Shown here piece by piece: positions 47,871 to 58,616 of a stretch of 64,000 nt of DNA. The notes under the pieces were generated by a model. The model was not told the origin of the DNA. It did not search any database and saw only the letters and a list, made by a program, of their open reading frames with translations. The translations under genes and the position numbers were made by a program. Numbering within the stretch: position 1 is the stretch's first letter; every line of letters begins with the position of its first letter. Source of the stretch: Moniliella sp. 'wahieum'. Its lineage: Eukaryota > Basidiomycota > Moniliellomycetes > Moniliellales > Moniliellaceae. Where the stretch lies: positions 682,001 through 746,000 of the forward strand of contig RSEE01000004.1 in assembly GCA_003971905.1 (NCBI GenBank). Direction: 5' to 3'.

Positions 47871-48356
47871 ATTTCGTTCTTTTCTTGGGTCGAGTTAGCC
47901 ATCTATACTGCAACCATATCATTGACAGCGCTTATGGCTGAAACAAAGAAACGCTGCGCCTAGCCTGACTCTTTCATCCGGGTGTGTTGCTTGGTAGCGC
48001 CAGCCCGTTTAATGAACAGGGGAATCGCCAGGAGATCGGGACCGTCTGGTGCCCGCCATCCCTTCCGATTCCCTTCCGATGCCATTTCCGAAGTACCCCA
48101 CAAAATGCATAATTCTCCCGTCAAAAGCCACGGGTGGCTGTGTAGCGACTAGGAACGTGTGCGGGATGGCCCGATGGCGAAAGCAAGCGGGTGCCTTACA
48201 ACTTACCGGGATGAAGCACTGAGGGTGGTTAGGGTTACCGGTCCCCGCCGCCCCGACTATTGCCGACGACGGAGAAGCCTTCGGTTTCCAGCCCGCCCAG
48301 GCAGCCCTCACCCCACCTCCACCGCTTTGTGCGTCGCACCTTGGACGATTGAGACG
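47871..48356. other. Intergenic region upstream of BNA6
   Basis: No gene is seen. The final 100 bases before the BNA6 ATG are pyrimidine-rich. Confidence 0.35.
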
Positions 48357-49393
48357 ATGGCTGGCGTGCACGCATATGCGCATCTCCTCCCGCCTGCCTG
48401 GAAAGGCGTGATTGCCGACTGGCTCAAGGAGGATTGCCCTTCGTTTGACTGGGGTGGCTATGTGGTGGGAGAGGAGGTGGACGGCGACCTTGTACCAAAA
48501 GGCTGCTGGTGTGGTGGCGGGCGTTCCATTTTTTGATGAGGTGTTCCATCAGGTCGGGTGCACGGTCGAATGGAAGACGCACGACGGCGCGTTCAATTCC
48601 CCCCAAGGCAAGATGGCCGTTGCCCGCGTCACAGGACCGGTTCGCAAATCCTCTTGGGCGAACGGGTGGCCCTGAACACGCTTGCACGTTGTGTCGGGCA
48701 TTGCTACCGCGTAGGTTTCCCCTCTTTTTTTTTGCCTCTTCTGCCCCCCACACACACACAGTTACTCGTGAGCTGACTGTGACTGTGTGATTCTTGTTCT
48801 GGGCGTTAGGTCGGCCAACTTGGACGCCGCTCGGTCCAGTGGGTTCAACGGCATCATTGCCGGTACGCGCAAGACACGCCCGGGTTCCGCTTGGTAGAAA
48901 AATACGGCATGTTGGTGGGTGGAGTGGATGCACATCGGTACGACTGAGCAGCATGGTGATGCTCAAAGACAACCACATTGTGGCTGCTGGTTCGGTCCCG
49001 GCCGCTGTGGCGGCCGCCCGGGGTGGCTGGGTTTAGTGTGCGGATTGATGTGGAGGTGCAAAACGAAAAGGAGGCCGAGGAGGCGATTGCGGCCGGTGCC
49101 GACGTGATCATGCTGGACAACCTCGATGGTCCCGACTTGGGCGCCACGGCCAAACGGTTGCGTACCCAGTTTGGCCGGGAGGATGTCAACGGCATGCATT
49201 GCCCCCAGCTGGGTGCCAGCTCGCTTCCTGCCAAGCAACCGTTCCTCCTCGAGTCCTCCGGTGGCATCACGCTGGCCAACCTGGAATCCGGAGGTCACTT
49301 GGACAATCGATTGACATTGTTAGCACCAGTGCCATCCACCAGTCCACCAAGCACATTGACTTTTCGCTCAAGGTGGACCCTACCCCCCCGTAA
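48357..49393 (+). CDS. BNA6: Nicotinate-nucleotide pyrophosphorylase (quinolinate phosphoribosyltransferase)
   Basis: Converts quinolinate and PRPP to nicotinic acid mononucleotide, the last dedicated step of de novo NAD synthesis. It begins MAGVHAYAHLLPPAWKGVIA, then WLKEDCPSFDWGGYVVGEE, KAAGVVAGVPFFDEVFHQVG, ILLGERVALNTLAR and, over an intron at 48711-48809, ATASANLDAARSSGFNGIIA. Catalytic and binding strings are visible: [60 protein letters not shown], MLDNL and LLESSGGITLANL. It ends near SLKVDPTPP, TAA at 49391-49393. Frameshifts occur near 48480, 48655, 48875, 48940, 49035 and 49300. All expected motifs are present in order, so the gene looks functional. Confidence 0.92.
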
Positions 49394-49986
49394 CCCCCAA
49401 GCAAACAATATCGCGCAGGTGAAAATGCATTGAACCTTTTTGGCTTGGCCTTCTTTGGATCCTGGGCAAAACGGACTTGACTCGCATAGTAGAAATTCAA
49501 ACGAGAGAGGGTGGAAGCAACGATCCGCTGGAAAGAAAAAGAGCCATGCCGAGAAAAGAAACCTAAGCCCTAATTAGGCCTTAAGCCCAGTGGAGTGGCG
49601 ACTTCGGCCCTCGGTATTGCGTTGCATATGAGGTCAATCCTGCTGGTTTCCAAAGCCATAACGGCACATCTTTTGTTCCCGAATCTCCTATTGAGCTCTC
49701 CCTATGGTGCGTCGTCTCCCGGCGATGACAGCAGTACCAAGGGTGGGGCAAAAGATATTAGTATCGAATGCCCTCCCGAGCAGGGAGGTAGGGAGGCGAG
49801 AGCAGACTAAATGGGCAGGTACGTCAGAGGAGGAGAGGAGATATGGAATATGCAGAGAGAATGCATGGCGGGCCTGAGAGTAGGTTGGAGGAAGGGAGGG
49901 AAAAGATCCCAAAGCAATGATTGCATCCTTCCCTCCAAGCGGAGAACATGGGGCAATCAAAGTGGGGTTTATTCCGATCCCAGTGT
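49394..49986. other. Convergent 3' region of BNA6 and ELO
   Basis: About 0.6 kb with a CCTAAGCCCTAATTAGGCC palindrome-like word near 49561. No gene is seen. Confidence 0.4.
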
Positions 49987-50865
49987 TTACTGCTTGAGAG
50001 TCACGCCGTTGGCCTTGGCAGCCACAGGCTTGGGAGCGGTCTTCTTGTACGTCTTGCGGTAAAAGGCGATGAAGAGAACGAGGTAAGAAGACAGGATCCC
50101 GCACCCGGCCCATGCCGCCTGGGGGGCACCGCTGCAGAAACCAAGGTTGGGCAGGATGGAGTCAAAGTACTTGTTGGCGTAAAAGGTGTAGGTGCAACCG
50201 TAGACAAAGAATAGGTCGATAAAGAATTGGGCGATTTGCGACACGGTTACCGCCTTCTTCCAGGGGCAAGGGATGCGGAGGGTAAGAGGGCATAGTAGGT
50301 GTACATGAGAACGTGCACAGTCAGGTTCAGAGCAATCACAATCCACGACACACTCGTCTTGCCCATCAGCTGGCTCCAGCACAGCGCGGCGGTTGCGGCG
50401 TGGTGGTAACATGGAGGAACTGGAGCGGTTTCTTCTTGAGCACGAGGAACACCGTGTCGGCCAGCTCCCAGTACTTGAAGTAGTAATTGACGATGTAGTA
50501 CGTCTCCAAGTGGGCGGTCCAGGCCTTGGGGAGCAGACGGCGTAAAACAGGCCACCGCGGCGGTAGATGGGCAGAACCTCCTCGAGGATAAGAGCCAGCA
50601 AAGGCCGCTACCGAGGTGAGGAGGATGTTGTGAATGAGGAAGATGGCCTTGAAGATGGGGCCCTTGCCAGCGGCGGGGCGGGAGCGCATCAGGGCCTGGA
50701 TACCAAAGATGGTGCTGAGATAGAGCACGGCAGCGGTCACCACCGAAGCGACGGACGAGATGGGGGTCTCGTTGGGCGTCCACTCGATCAGCGAGAGAGG
50801 CGCCTGGGCGCGCACGCTGCCGGGATGGCGGCTACAACCGCATCGTAGATGGGTGTCGAGGGCAT
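49987..50865 (-). CDS. ELO: Very-long-chain fatty acid elongase (ELO family)
   Basis: ER condensing enzyme of fatty acid elongation. It starts [16 protein letters not shown] and has the ELO order: [69 protein letters not shown], then the His box region [60 protein letters not shown] and a Lys-rich tail ([19 protein letters not shown]). The HxxHH box is split by one missing base near 50410; restoring frame gives H-V-x-H-H. Other shifts are near 50820, 50570, 50290 and 50270. No intron is apparent. The paralogue type (ELO1, 2 or 3) cannot be set from sequence alone. The gene is divergent from FAS2. Confidence 0.9.
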
Positions 50866-51983
50866 GGGCAGGAGGAGTAAGGATGGGGGGGGGGGGGTGG
50901 GGGGCAAACGAAGGGCGAGAAGGCGTAACGAAAGGTGGAGTTGGGAGTGGGTGGACGGGAAGAAGAATGTGGCAGGCCTGCGGGGGACAGCAGGGCGTAG
51001 GGACGAGGGACAAGGGCCCAGCTGCGCGTGTACTGCCCCCGCGCACCGAGCGCAAGGCGTATGGATCTTGAATGGCGCCCTGCCCATCCGCCTGGGCTAC
51101 CCTGACAGCGTGGAGTGCCTGGGGCCGCCCGAGGCGCCACACTGGCCCTGCCAGGCATCTCGGGGTGCTCGGCGATCGGGCATCGCGTGGCGCAGGGGCT
51201 GTGTATTGGATGTGCGCCCTCGTGCGCCCAGTAGCCCCGTGCGCTTCTGCCTCGGACGGCTGAGCGCGCGCTGCTGGGCCGCAGCGCCTGCACGCACTGA
51301 GCGTTGCGTTGAACTCAGCTGCGGTGATCGATGATCTTAGTGCCATAGCGCGGCAGCAAGATGCCCCCGCTGCCTGCTAGCCCTGCCTAACCGGCCTAAC
51401 CCTAGCTCCATCCAGACGGCCTGGGTCAAATTCACATGTCAAAAGGCACATTGATTTAACATTGCAACGGGAGGAAGGCAACACCCGCCCATCGCACTCG
51501 TGTCGGCGTGTCTGCTCGCATCCATCCTCTGGCCGTCCTAGCCTCACCAGTACCTTGATGGGCCCTACACCGGTACTCGGTACCCCATCCCTCCCCTTCC
51601 GGCCGTCCATTGGTCCTTTCGGATGCGCAGCCGAGGATATCCAGCGCACCCGCCCCCTCGCATCGACAGCTTCCGACAGGCTGTAGCTGATTCCAATGCT
51701 GCCGTTGCAGGCCCTTGCCAGGTCGTGACACGTGACACGCGCAGCCCTCCTGCCGCGGCTGGGCAGTGTCCCTCCCAACAGTTTGTCCAGCCCCAATCCC
51801 AATTGAGCCGCCTGTGTTTAAATCCTCTCGCTTATACGCCCCCCAGCACCCGACCCAGCCCGCCGACTCCTCCAACCAAAGTGTTGGGGCCCGCCCGCAC
51901 GGCCCAGCCGCTCCGATGCACCCCATCCCCCCCTCTCTGGCCTGACAACCCTCGTCTTTGCTCCCACCACCACCCCGCCCGTC
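50866..51983. promoter_or_regulatory. Divergent upstream region shared by ELO (-) and FAS2 (+)
   Basis: About 1.1 kb. A 13-base G run (50885-50897) lies just upstream of the ELO start. C/T-rich sequence with a weak TATA-like word (cgcttatacg near 51830) precedes FAS2. I looked for an ACP or MPT coding segment in this interval in all frames and found none. Confidence 0.5.
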
Positions 51984-54900
51984 ATGTCTTCCCAGCTGCG
52001 GCTGCGTCATGGCACGACGGTCCGTCGAGCGCACTCTCCCGTGAGCTCACCGCCAAGTGCATCTCCATCATCAACCGCTCCGACCCCGACCTGGTCGAGT
52101 TCATGCAGGCACAGCTCAGCACCATCAGCCCAGCCCAAGGCCCGACCTATGAGCTGCTGGACTACTTTGGCGCCGAGCTAGTTGCCAATTGCAAGGAGGC
52201 CGTCGCCACCGCCCAGGCCCCCTCTGGAAAGAGATGTACGCCTCCACTGCCCCCTGCACCGAGATTGATGCCAAGGGAAACATTATCTACCGCGAAGTCA
52301 AGCGCCAAGGTGTGCGCAAGCTCGAGGCCTACGTCAAGGAAATGGAGACTGGCACCCGCACTGCAGGCACCGTCGCCGCCCAACTCAACACGGAGCGGGC
52401 CCACGAGAACATTAGCAAGCTATGGTCTCTGATCCGCAACGAGCCTTCTGTCAGCAAACTGGGCAAGGCTACCATCAAGAGCTTGTATAATGAAACCATC
52501 CGTTCCCTGGGGCCCCCGCCCCAGTCCAAGCACTTTGTCACCTCGCATCGATCCCGCCGTACATCCGACACGAGCTCGACTGCCGGTCCAGCTTCCGGTA
52601 CTCTTGTCGATGCGCCTCTGCCGGAAGGCCGCCAATCTTTCCTCACTATCCAGCGCAAAGTTGCCGGAAAGTGGCAGCCTTCGGCCAAGCTGACCAGCGT
52701 ATACTTCTCCTTGTTGGACGAGATGGCGCGCGAAGGTCTCACGTTCGAGAACAAGAACGCCTCGTACGTTTCCTCCTTTCCCCGCCAAAGAAGGATGAAC
52801 TAACATATGATTGTTTCTGTTTGGACTGGTAGCTCACCGGTTGGCCGTGGCTCAATCGGATTGGAGATGGTAAAGGGTCTCTTGGCCGGGGGCGCGAAGG
52901 TGGTCATCACCACCTCCTCGTACAGCCGCAAGACGTGTGAATTTTACCAAAAATTCTTCACTGAAGTCGGCTCCCGTGGTTCTTCGCTCACGATTCTCCC
53001 CTTCAATGGATCGTCCAAGCAGGACGTGCAGAACTGGCCGACTACATTTACGACACGATGGGCCTCGACTTGGACTTCGTCTACGCAGGTGCCGCCATCT
53101 CGGAGCAGGGCATGCCCATTGACAATATTGGCGATAAGTCGGAGTTGGCCCATCGTTTGATGATGACCAATGTGATCCGTCTCCTCGGTGCCATCAAGGC
53201 CAAAAAGGAGGCCAACGGGTTTGATTCGCGCCCGACCAGCGTCATTTTGCCCTGTCACCCAACCATGGTCTGTTTGGCTCCGACGGTCTTTACTCGGAGT
53301 CTAAGATTGGTCTCGAGACGCTCGCCAACCGTTGGGCCTCCGAGGGCTGGTCTGACTACCTTTCAATCACGGGTGCTTGCATTGGCTGGGTCCGTGGTAC
53401 GGGCCTCATGGAGCAGAGCAACATCATCGCCCAGGCGTTGGAAAATCTGGGAATGCGAACCTTTAGCCCCGTTGAGATGGCATTCAACCTACTTGGTCTT
53501 TTGCACCCCGTCCTCTCATCCATCTCACAGGTGGAGCCTCTGTTTGCGGATTTGGGCGGTGGATTTGATCGGCTGCCCAACCTGGCTGAGAAGTCGGCTT
53601 CTCTGCGTCAGGGTCTGCAGGAGGATGCGATGTGCAAGCGGATGGTCAACTTGGATGCCTCGGCGGACTTTGTGGTGATCCGTGGTGCAGCGGCGGAGAA
53701 GCTGCACCAAAAGGTATGTCCAGCCCCGTGCAAACTTCCGATTTGCTCCGCCCCCCCTCCCTCCGCGCAAGGAGCTCACCCAACTTGCCCGCCTAGCAGG
53801 CCAACCTGTGACGGATGAGGAACTGGACAAGATTGTGGTCTGCACTGGCTTTGCCGAGGTGGGCCCCTGGGGCTCGTCTCGCACACGTTGGGAGATGGAG
53901 GCGCACGGTGAGTTTACCATGGAGGGTGCGATTGAGATGGCTTGGATCATGGCTTGATCAAGCACCACAATGGTCCCCTCGCAGGTGCGGCAGGCGCCAA
54001 CAGTCCCTACGTGGGATGGGTCGACGCCAAATCGGGCGAGCCGGTGGAGGACAAGGATGTCAAGACACTTTATGAGAAGGACATTCTTGCTCACACGGCG
54101 TCCGCATGATCGAGCCCGAGATGCTCAGTGGCTATGACCCAACCAAGAAGGAGTTTGTTCAAGAGGTTGAAATCACACATGACCTCGAGCCCCTTGAGGT
54201 CTCTGCCGAGGAAGCGGCCAAGTTTAAGCGTGAGCACGGCGACAAGGCAGATGCATGCAAGAAGGTGAGGTATGGCATGTAATGCTCAAGCGTGGAGCTC
54301 GCATCATGGTGCCCAAGGCCATCTCCTTTAACCGTGTTGTGGCGGGCCAGCTACCTACGGGATGGAGCGCGCAGCGCTACGGAATTCCGGACGACATTGC
54401 CAACAATGTGGACCGCATCACGCTCTGGGCCTTGGTCTGCTTGTCAGAGGCGCTGGTCATGTCAGGCTTGGGTGCGAGCGCCTACGAGCTGTACAAGTAT
54501 GTGCACCCCTCGGAGGTGGGTACGTCGCTCGGCTCCGGTATGGGCGGTGTGAGTTCCCTCCACAAGATGTTTGTTGACCGTCGTCAAGAGTCGGAGGTGA
54601 ACAAGGACGTGCTGCAAGAAACGTTCATCAATACCATCGCTGGTGGTGCAACCTTTTGATCCTCTCGGCCTCGGGCCCGGTCAAGATCCCTGTGGGTGCA
54701 TGCGCTACAGGACTTCAGTCGGTCGAGATTGCAGCCGAGACCATTCTCTCAGGCAAAGCCAAGGTCATGATTGCTGGTGGCTTGGACGACTTTGCGAGGA
54801 AGGTTCGTTCGAGTTTGCCAACATGGGTGCTACCTCGAACGCTGTTGAGAGTTGGCTGCTGGGCGCGAGCCTTCGGAGATGTCCCGTCCAACGGCACGCA

Positions 54901-56203
54901 GCCGTAACGGGTTCATGGAATCGCAAGGGGCCGGTGTGCAGATCCTCATGACGGCCCGCCAGGCGCTCAAGATGGGATGCCCCATCCAGAGCATTGTAGC
55001 TTACACCTCGACCCATACTGACAAGCAAGGTCGCTCCGTCCCAGCTCCGGGCCACGGTGTGATGGCATCGGCTGTGCCGCTGCAAAAGGCACTGGCATCC
55101 TGGGGCCTAACAGCCGACGATGTGGGCGTCATTTCGATGCACGGCACATCGACCGTGGCCAATGACAAGAACGAGTCGCACGTGTACAATTCCCTCTTTG
55201 AGCGCATGGACGTACCCCGGGGCTTGCCGTGCCAGTCATGGCCCAGAAGTGGATTCTAGGTCATGCCAAGGGTGGTGCCGGCCTGGGCGTCAAACGGGGT
55301 GATGCAGTCGCTGCTGTACTCGACTGTGACTGGCAACCGCAATGCGGATGACATCTCCCCTGAGCTGCAAAGTACCGCTACTTGCTCTACAACTCCACTT
55401 CGATTCAGCGCACGATGCAGGACCTTCATGCTGGCCTGGTCACCTCCTTTGGCTTTGGTCAAGTGGGCGGCATTGCCCTCTTCCTTCACCCGGCTCATCT
55501 TCTCGGCCGCCTCTCGGACGAACAGTTTGCCGAATACAACCGCTCCGTCGTCGCGACTGGGCAAGACATATGTGCGCATGCACGGCATGCTCACCAAGAA
55601 CGACCTGGTCCGCGTCGAGGACCACCCTCCTTACCCCGCGGGCCTGGAGGATGAGGTGCTGCTCAACCCCAACGCACGTGCCACGGAGCAGGCCGACGGT
55701 ACCTTTGTTTTCCAGCGTCCCTTGGCTCCGGCGCCCGGGAACGAGAAGCCTGCCAGCCTGTGGCAGTGGAAGCCGAGGTGCCCAAGGCGGCGGAGGCTCA
55801 GGCGCAAGAAGCCCAGCTGGCCGGTATGATTGGAGGCGTGCAAGGCGTCGGGATTGACGTGGAGAAGACGAGCACGTTCCCAGTTGACAACGATGCCTTC
55901 CTACGGCGCAACTTTACCCCCGCTGAGTTGGCTTATTGCCGCGCTCAGCCTGACGCTCGTGCTTCGTTCACGGGCCACTTTTGCGCCAAGGAAGCCGTAT
56001 TCAAGGCGATTGGAACGGCGTCCAAGGGCGCGGCGGCAGCCATGGCCGAAATTGAGATCGTTTCGACCCAAGGCCTGCCCCCCCAGGTCAAACTGCATGG
56101 CGCAGCGCTCAAGGCCGCTGGTGACAAGGTCAAGTTTATCGTTTCCGTCTCCCACTCGGACGACCAGGCGATGGCGATCGTTCATAAGGTTGCCATTGTC
56201 TGA
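51984..56203 (+). CDS. FAS2: Fatty acid synthase alpha subunit, short form lacking MPT and ACP regions
   Basis: Type I FAS alpha subunit. In order: a structural segment ([20 protein letters not shown] at about 52045), the ketoreductase ([20 protein letters not shown] after an intron at 52762-52831), the ketoacyl synthase with Cys in GACATGLQS (about 54695), His in MHGTST and His in GHAKGGA, and the phosphopantetheinyl transferase ([21 protein letters not shown]) ending VHKVAIV. About 1,400 residues are encoded against roughly 1,890 in yeast. The N-terminal MPT and ACP regions are absent, and the start at 51984 (MSSQLRLR) leads into the structural segment after one lost base. At least ten single-base breaks, mostly in short homopolymers (near 53029, 53253, 53705, 54645), interrupt the frame. 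The KR glycine loop reads SPVGRGSIG; TGxGxGSIG was expected. Confidence 0.9.
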
Positions 56204-57431
56204 TCTTGTTTTTGGTCTGGTTAATTTGTCACGTGTCCTCTCCATCCCTGTAGTGGTATCATACGCGCCGCTCCGCTTCTCTCCTGCTCTCGGCCCCTCC
56301 TCGGCCTCTCGGTAATTCCTCTCCCAGTCCAATGTACGTGTTGGCCCCGTAATAGTCAGCGGTTGTTGGTCTAGTTGGGCACCCGGTGGTTGTGTCGTTC
56401 CTGCCTCAAGGGCGCCTCACCCGCTAGGGGGTTTACCCATGTTTTTGTGGGGCACAATCCCTTGGGAGACGGAAAGACGACTCACAGTATAGTTTCGGGC
56501 TTGGAATTAGTAGTTGGTGGATCCGAGCGGAGCTAGGCACGAGGAGAGGCCTTTGGGCGTGAAGCCGAGGACGTGGCTGGAAAGGAACCCGCGCTGGCAA
56601 GGTAATCAATAATCGATCATCGATCATCGCCATGGAAGGAGGAGGCGAAAAGATGCATCGAAGTTCGATGTATATCTCGTCTCGAGATAATTTTTTGTGA
56701 ATAGATGGCCAAGACGAGTTGGACATATTATCTCGTGTTTGGCCCTCAGGGCCTCAGGGCCTGACTAGCTGAACTTCAGGCGGTGGTTTGGGTCAGGTTG
56801 AACGTTGAACTTCAACTCAACGTTGAGTATTGAGTACATTGAACGGTTGAGCCTGTTACTCCCGTGTCACATATGAAGCTTGAAGCTTGAAGATGGCCCA
56901 CGCGCCCACGTCCCATGTCCGCTGTCACAGTGACAGGTCCATTTGACACGTGTGATGCGGGCAATCTCTCAACGCCGCCACATGTCACATGGTCACACTA
57001 TCGCCAAGCTGATGATACTGATGATCGCATAGGTGCCGCTGATGCAGCTGATACAGCTCAGACGAATGAGAAGAACTGAGAGCATCCGCGGCACATCTCG
57101 CATGCTCAGCCCAGCCACACAATGCATTCCCGCACTTCAGCGTATGACACTGGAAGCATCATGCCATCGTGCGCCCCATTGTTTACCCGATGAGATCGAT
57201 AATGAGAGAACTGAGTTAGTGCGTTGCGAGTTGAAACATGCTAGGTACTACGGAAGATGTCTCTGCGACGGCTTTCCGTCAGGTTTTGGAGTGTCATTTA
57301 CACGCCAGCCAAGGCGTGGGTGCAAAAAGGGACGTGCATGAGAGCTTGAACCTGCGTCCCGCTTTTACCGGGGGGGAGGGGGGGAGACTTGACCATGTGC
57401 GCGCCACTTTGCACCACATCCATCGGCATAC
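56204..57431. other. Convergent intergenic region rich in palindromic words
   Basis: Holds an ATCGATCATCGATCATCG run at about 56612-56629, GTTGAACTTCAAC with CAACGTTGAG at about 56802-56826, duplicated GAAGCTT at 56875-56890 and CACATGTCACATG at about 56979-56991. No protein gene is seen. Confidence 0.5.
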
Positions 57432-58616
57432 TTAGAGCAGCAGCGTCGTCTCGGCGATAATGCCAGTGACCTGGTAAGGGTCAATGTTGGACGCGGGACG
57501 GCGGTCCTCAAGGTAGCCCTTGCCCTCGGCGGCAACACTCCTGGGGATACGGATCGAGGCACCGCGGTTGGCCACGCCCGAGGAGAACTGGCCAATGTGG
57601 CCCGTCTCGTGCCGGCCAGTGAGGCGCTGGTCGTTGTCCGCACCGTACACGGCAATGTGCTCGTTGTGGCGCTTGCTCAGCTTCTCAATCGCAGCCTCGA
57701 TGGCCTTAATACCGCCCTCGGCACGGGTCGACTTGGTCGAGAAGTTGGTGTGAGCACCGGCGCCGTTCCAGTCGCCAGGGACAGCCTTGGGGTGGAACGT
57801 GACCTTGACACCCCACTCCTCCGCTACGCGGAGCAGAAGGTAGCGGGCCACAACGAGGTGGTCGCCCATGTCAATGCCAAGGCAGGGGCCTACCTGGAAC
57901 TCCCACTGAGCAGGCATGACCTCGGCGTTGATACCAGAGATGTTGACGCCAGCGTACAGGCAGGCGCGGTAGTGCGACTCGATCAAGTCACGGGCAACCA
58001 CCTTGCCAGCACCCACACCGCAGTAGTAAGGGCCCTGGGGACCGGGGAAACCGTTGGTGGGCCAGCCAAGAGGGCGGTCGTCCTCACCAAGGAGCGAGTA
58101 CTCCGCTCAATGCCGAACCAGGGCCTCGTCCTTGACCTGGTCAAGATCTTCTTGGCGGCATAGCGGTGGTTGGACTTGTTGGGGGGCCGTCGTTGTTGTA
58201 GCACTCGGCCAGAACAATGACGTTGTTGCCGCCACGGAAGGGGTCCGGGAAGTAAGCAGCAGGGCAGGTAAACGTCCGAGTTGCCACCGGGGGCCTGGTT
58301 GGTGGAGGAGCCGTCAAAGTTCCACTCCTTCAAGTCGGCAAGGGACTTGACGGGGCCGTCCAGGGTCGTCGTCTTGCCACGAATATCGCCAAAGCCATCA
58401 ATCCAAATGTACTCGGCCTGCACCTTGTTCCCTGGGGGAGGGCGAGGTAGTGGGCAGCGAGGCCTGTGGGGGGCGGAAGAAAGGAACATTTAGGTTAGGG
58501 CCGGGGGCTGCGGCGCTCCCGGGGAGCCGAAGGACGAAGGACGCCAGCACAAGAGAAGGATTGGGAAGGTACGCACCAGGCTGGCGAACAAAGGGATTGG
58601 GAGGGGCGGCAGACAT
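57432..58616 (-). CDS. GLN1: Glutamine synthetase (type II)
   Basis: ATP-dependent ligation of ammonia to glutamate in the cytosol. It starts [14 protein letters not shown], with an intron at 58463-58576, then [60 protein letters not shown] and [15 protein letters not shown]. The main domain is in one frame from 58016: [98 protein letters not shown] and [20 protein letters not shown], ending [11 protein letters not shown]. Metal- and glutamate-binding residues are present. Frameshifts cluster at 58440-58020. Length and motifs are normal for fungal GLN1. Confidence 0.95.

Noticed and set aside
52807-53160. Programmed ribosomal frameshifting as the cause of the many frame changes
   Set aside because: The breaks occur in many unrelated genes without a shared slippery heptamer or downstream structure, and single-base restoration of short runs repairs those I examined closely.
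53700-53800. An intron beginning GTATGTCC in FAS2
   Set aside because: The next frame through this stretch encodes the conserved VQPRANFRF linker up to [15 protein letters not shown], so it is coding with one lost base.
51984-56203. FAS2, PLD and GLN1 as pseudogenes
   Set aside because: Catalytic motifs, splice sites and reading in order are preserved; essential neighbours show the same type of break.
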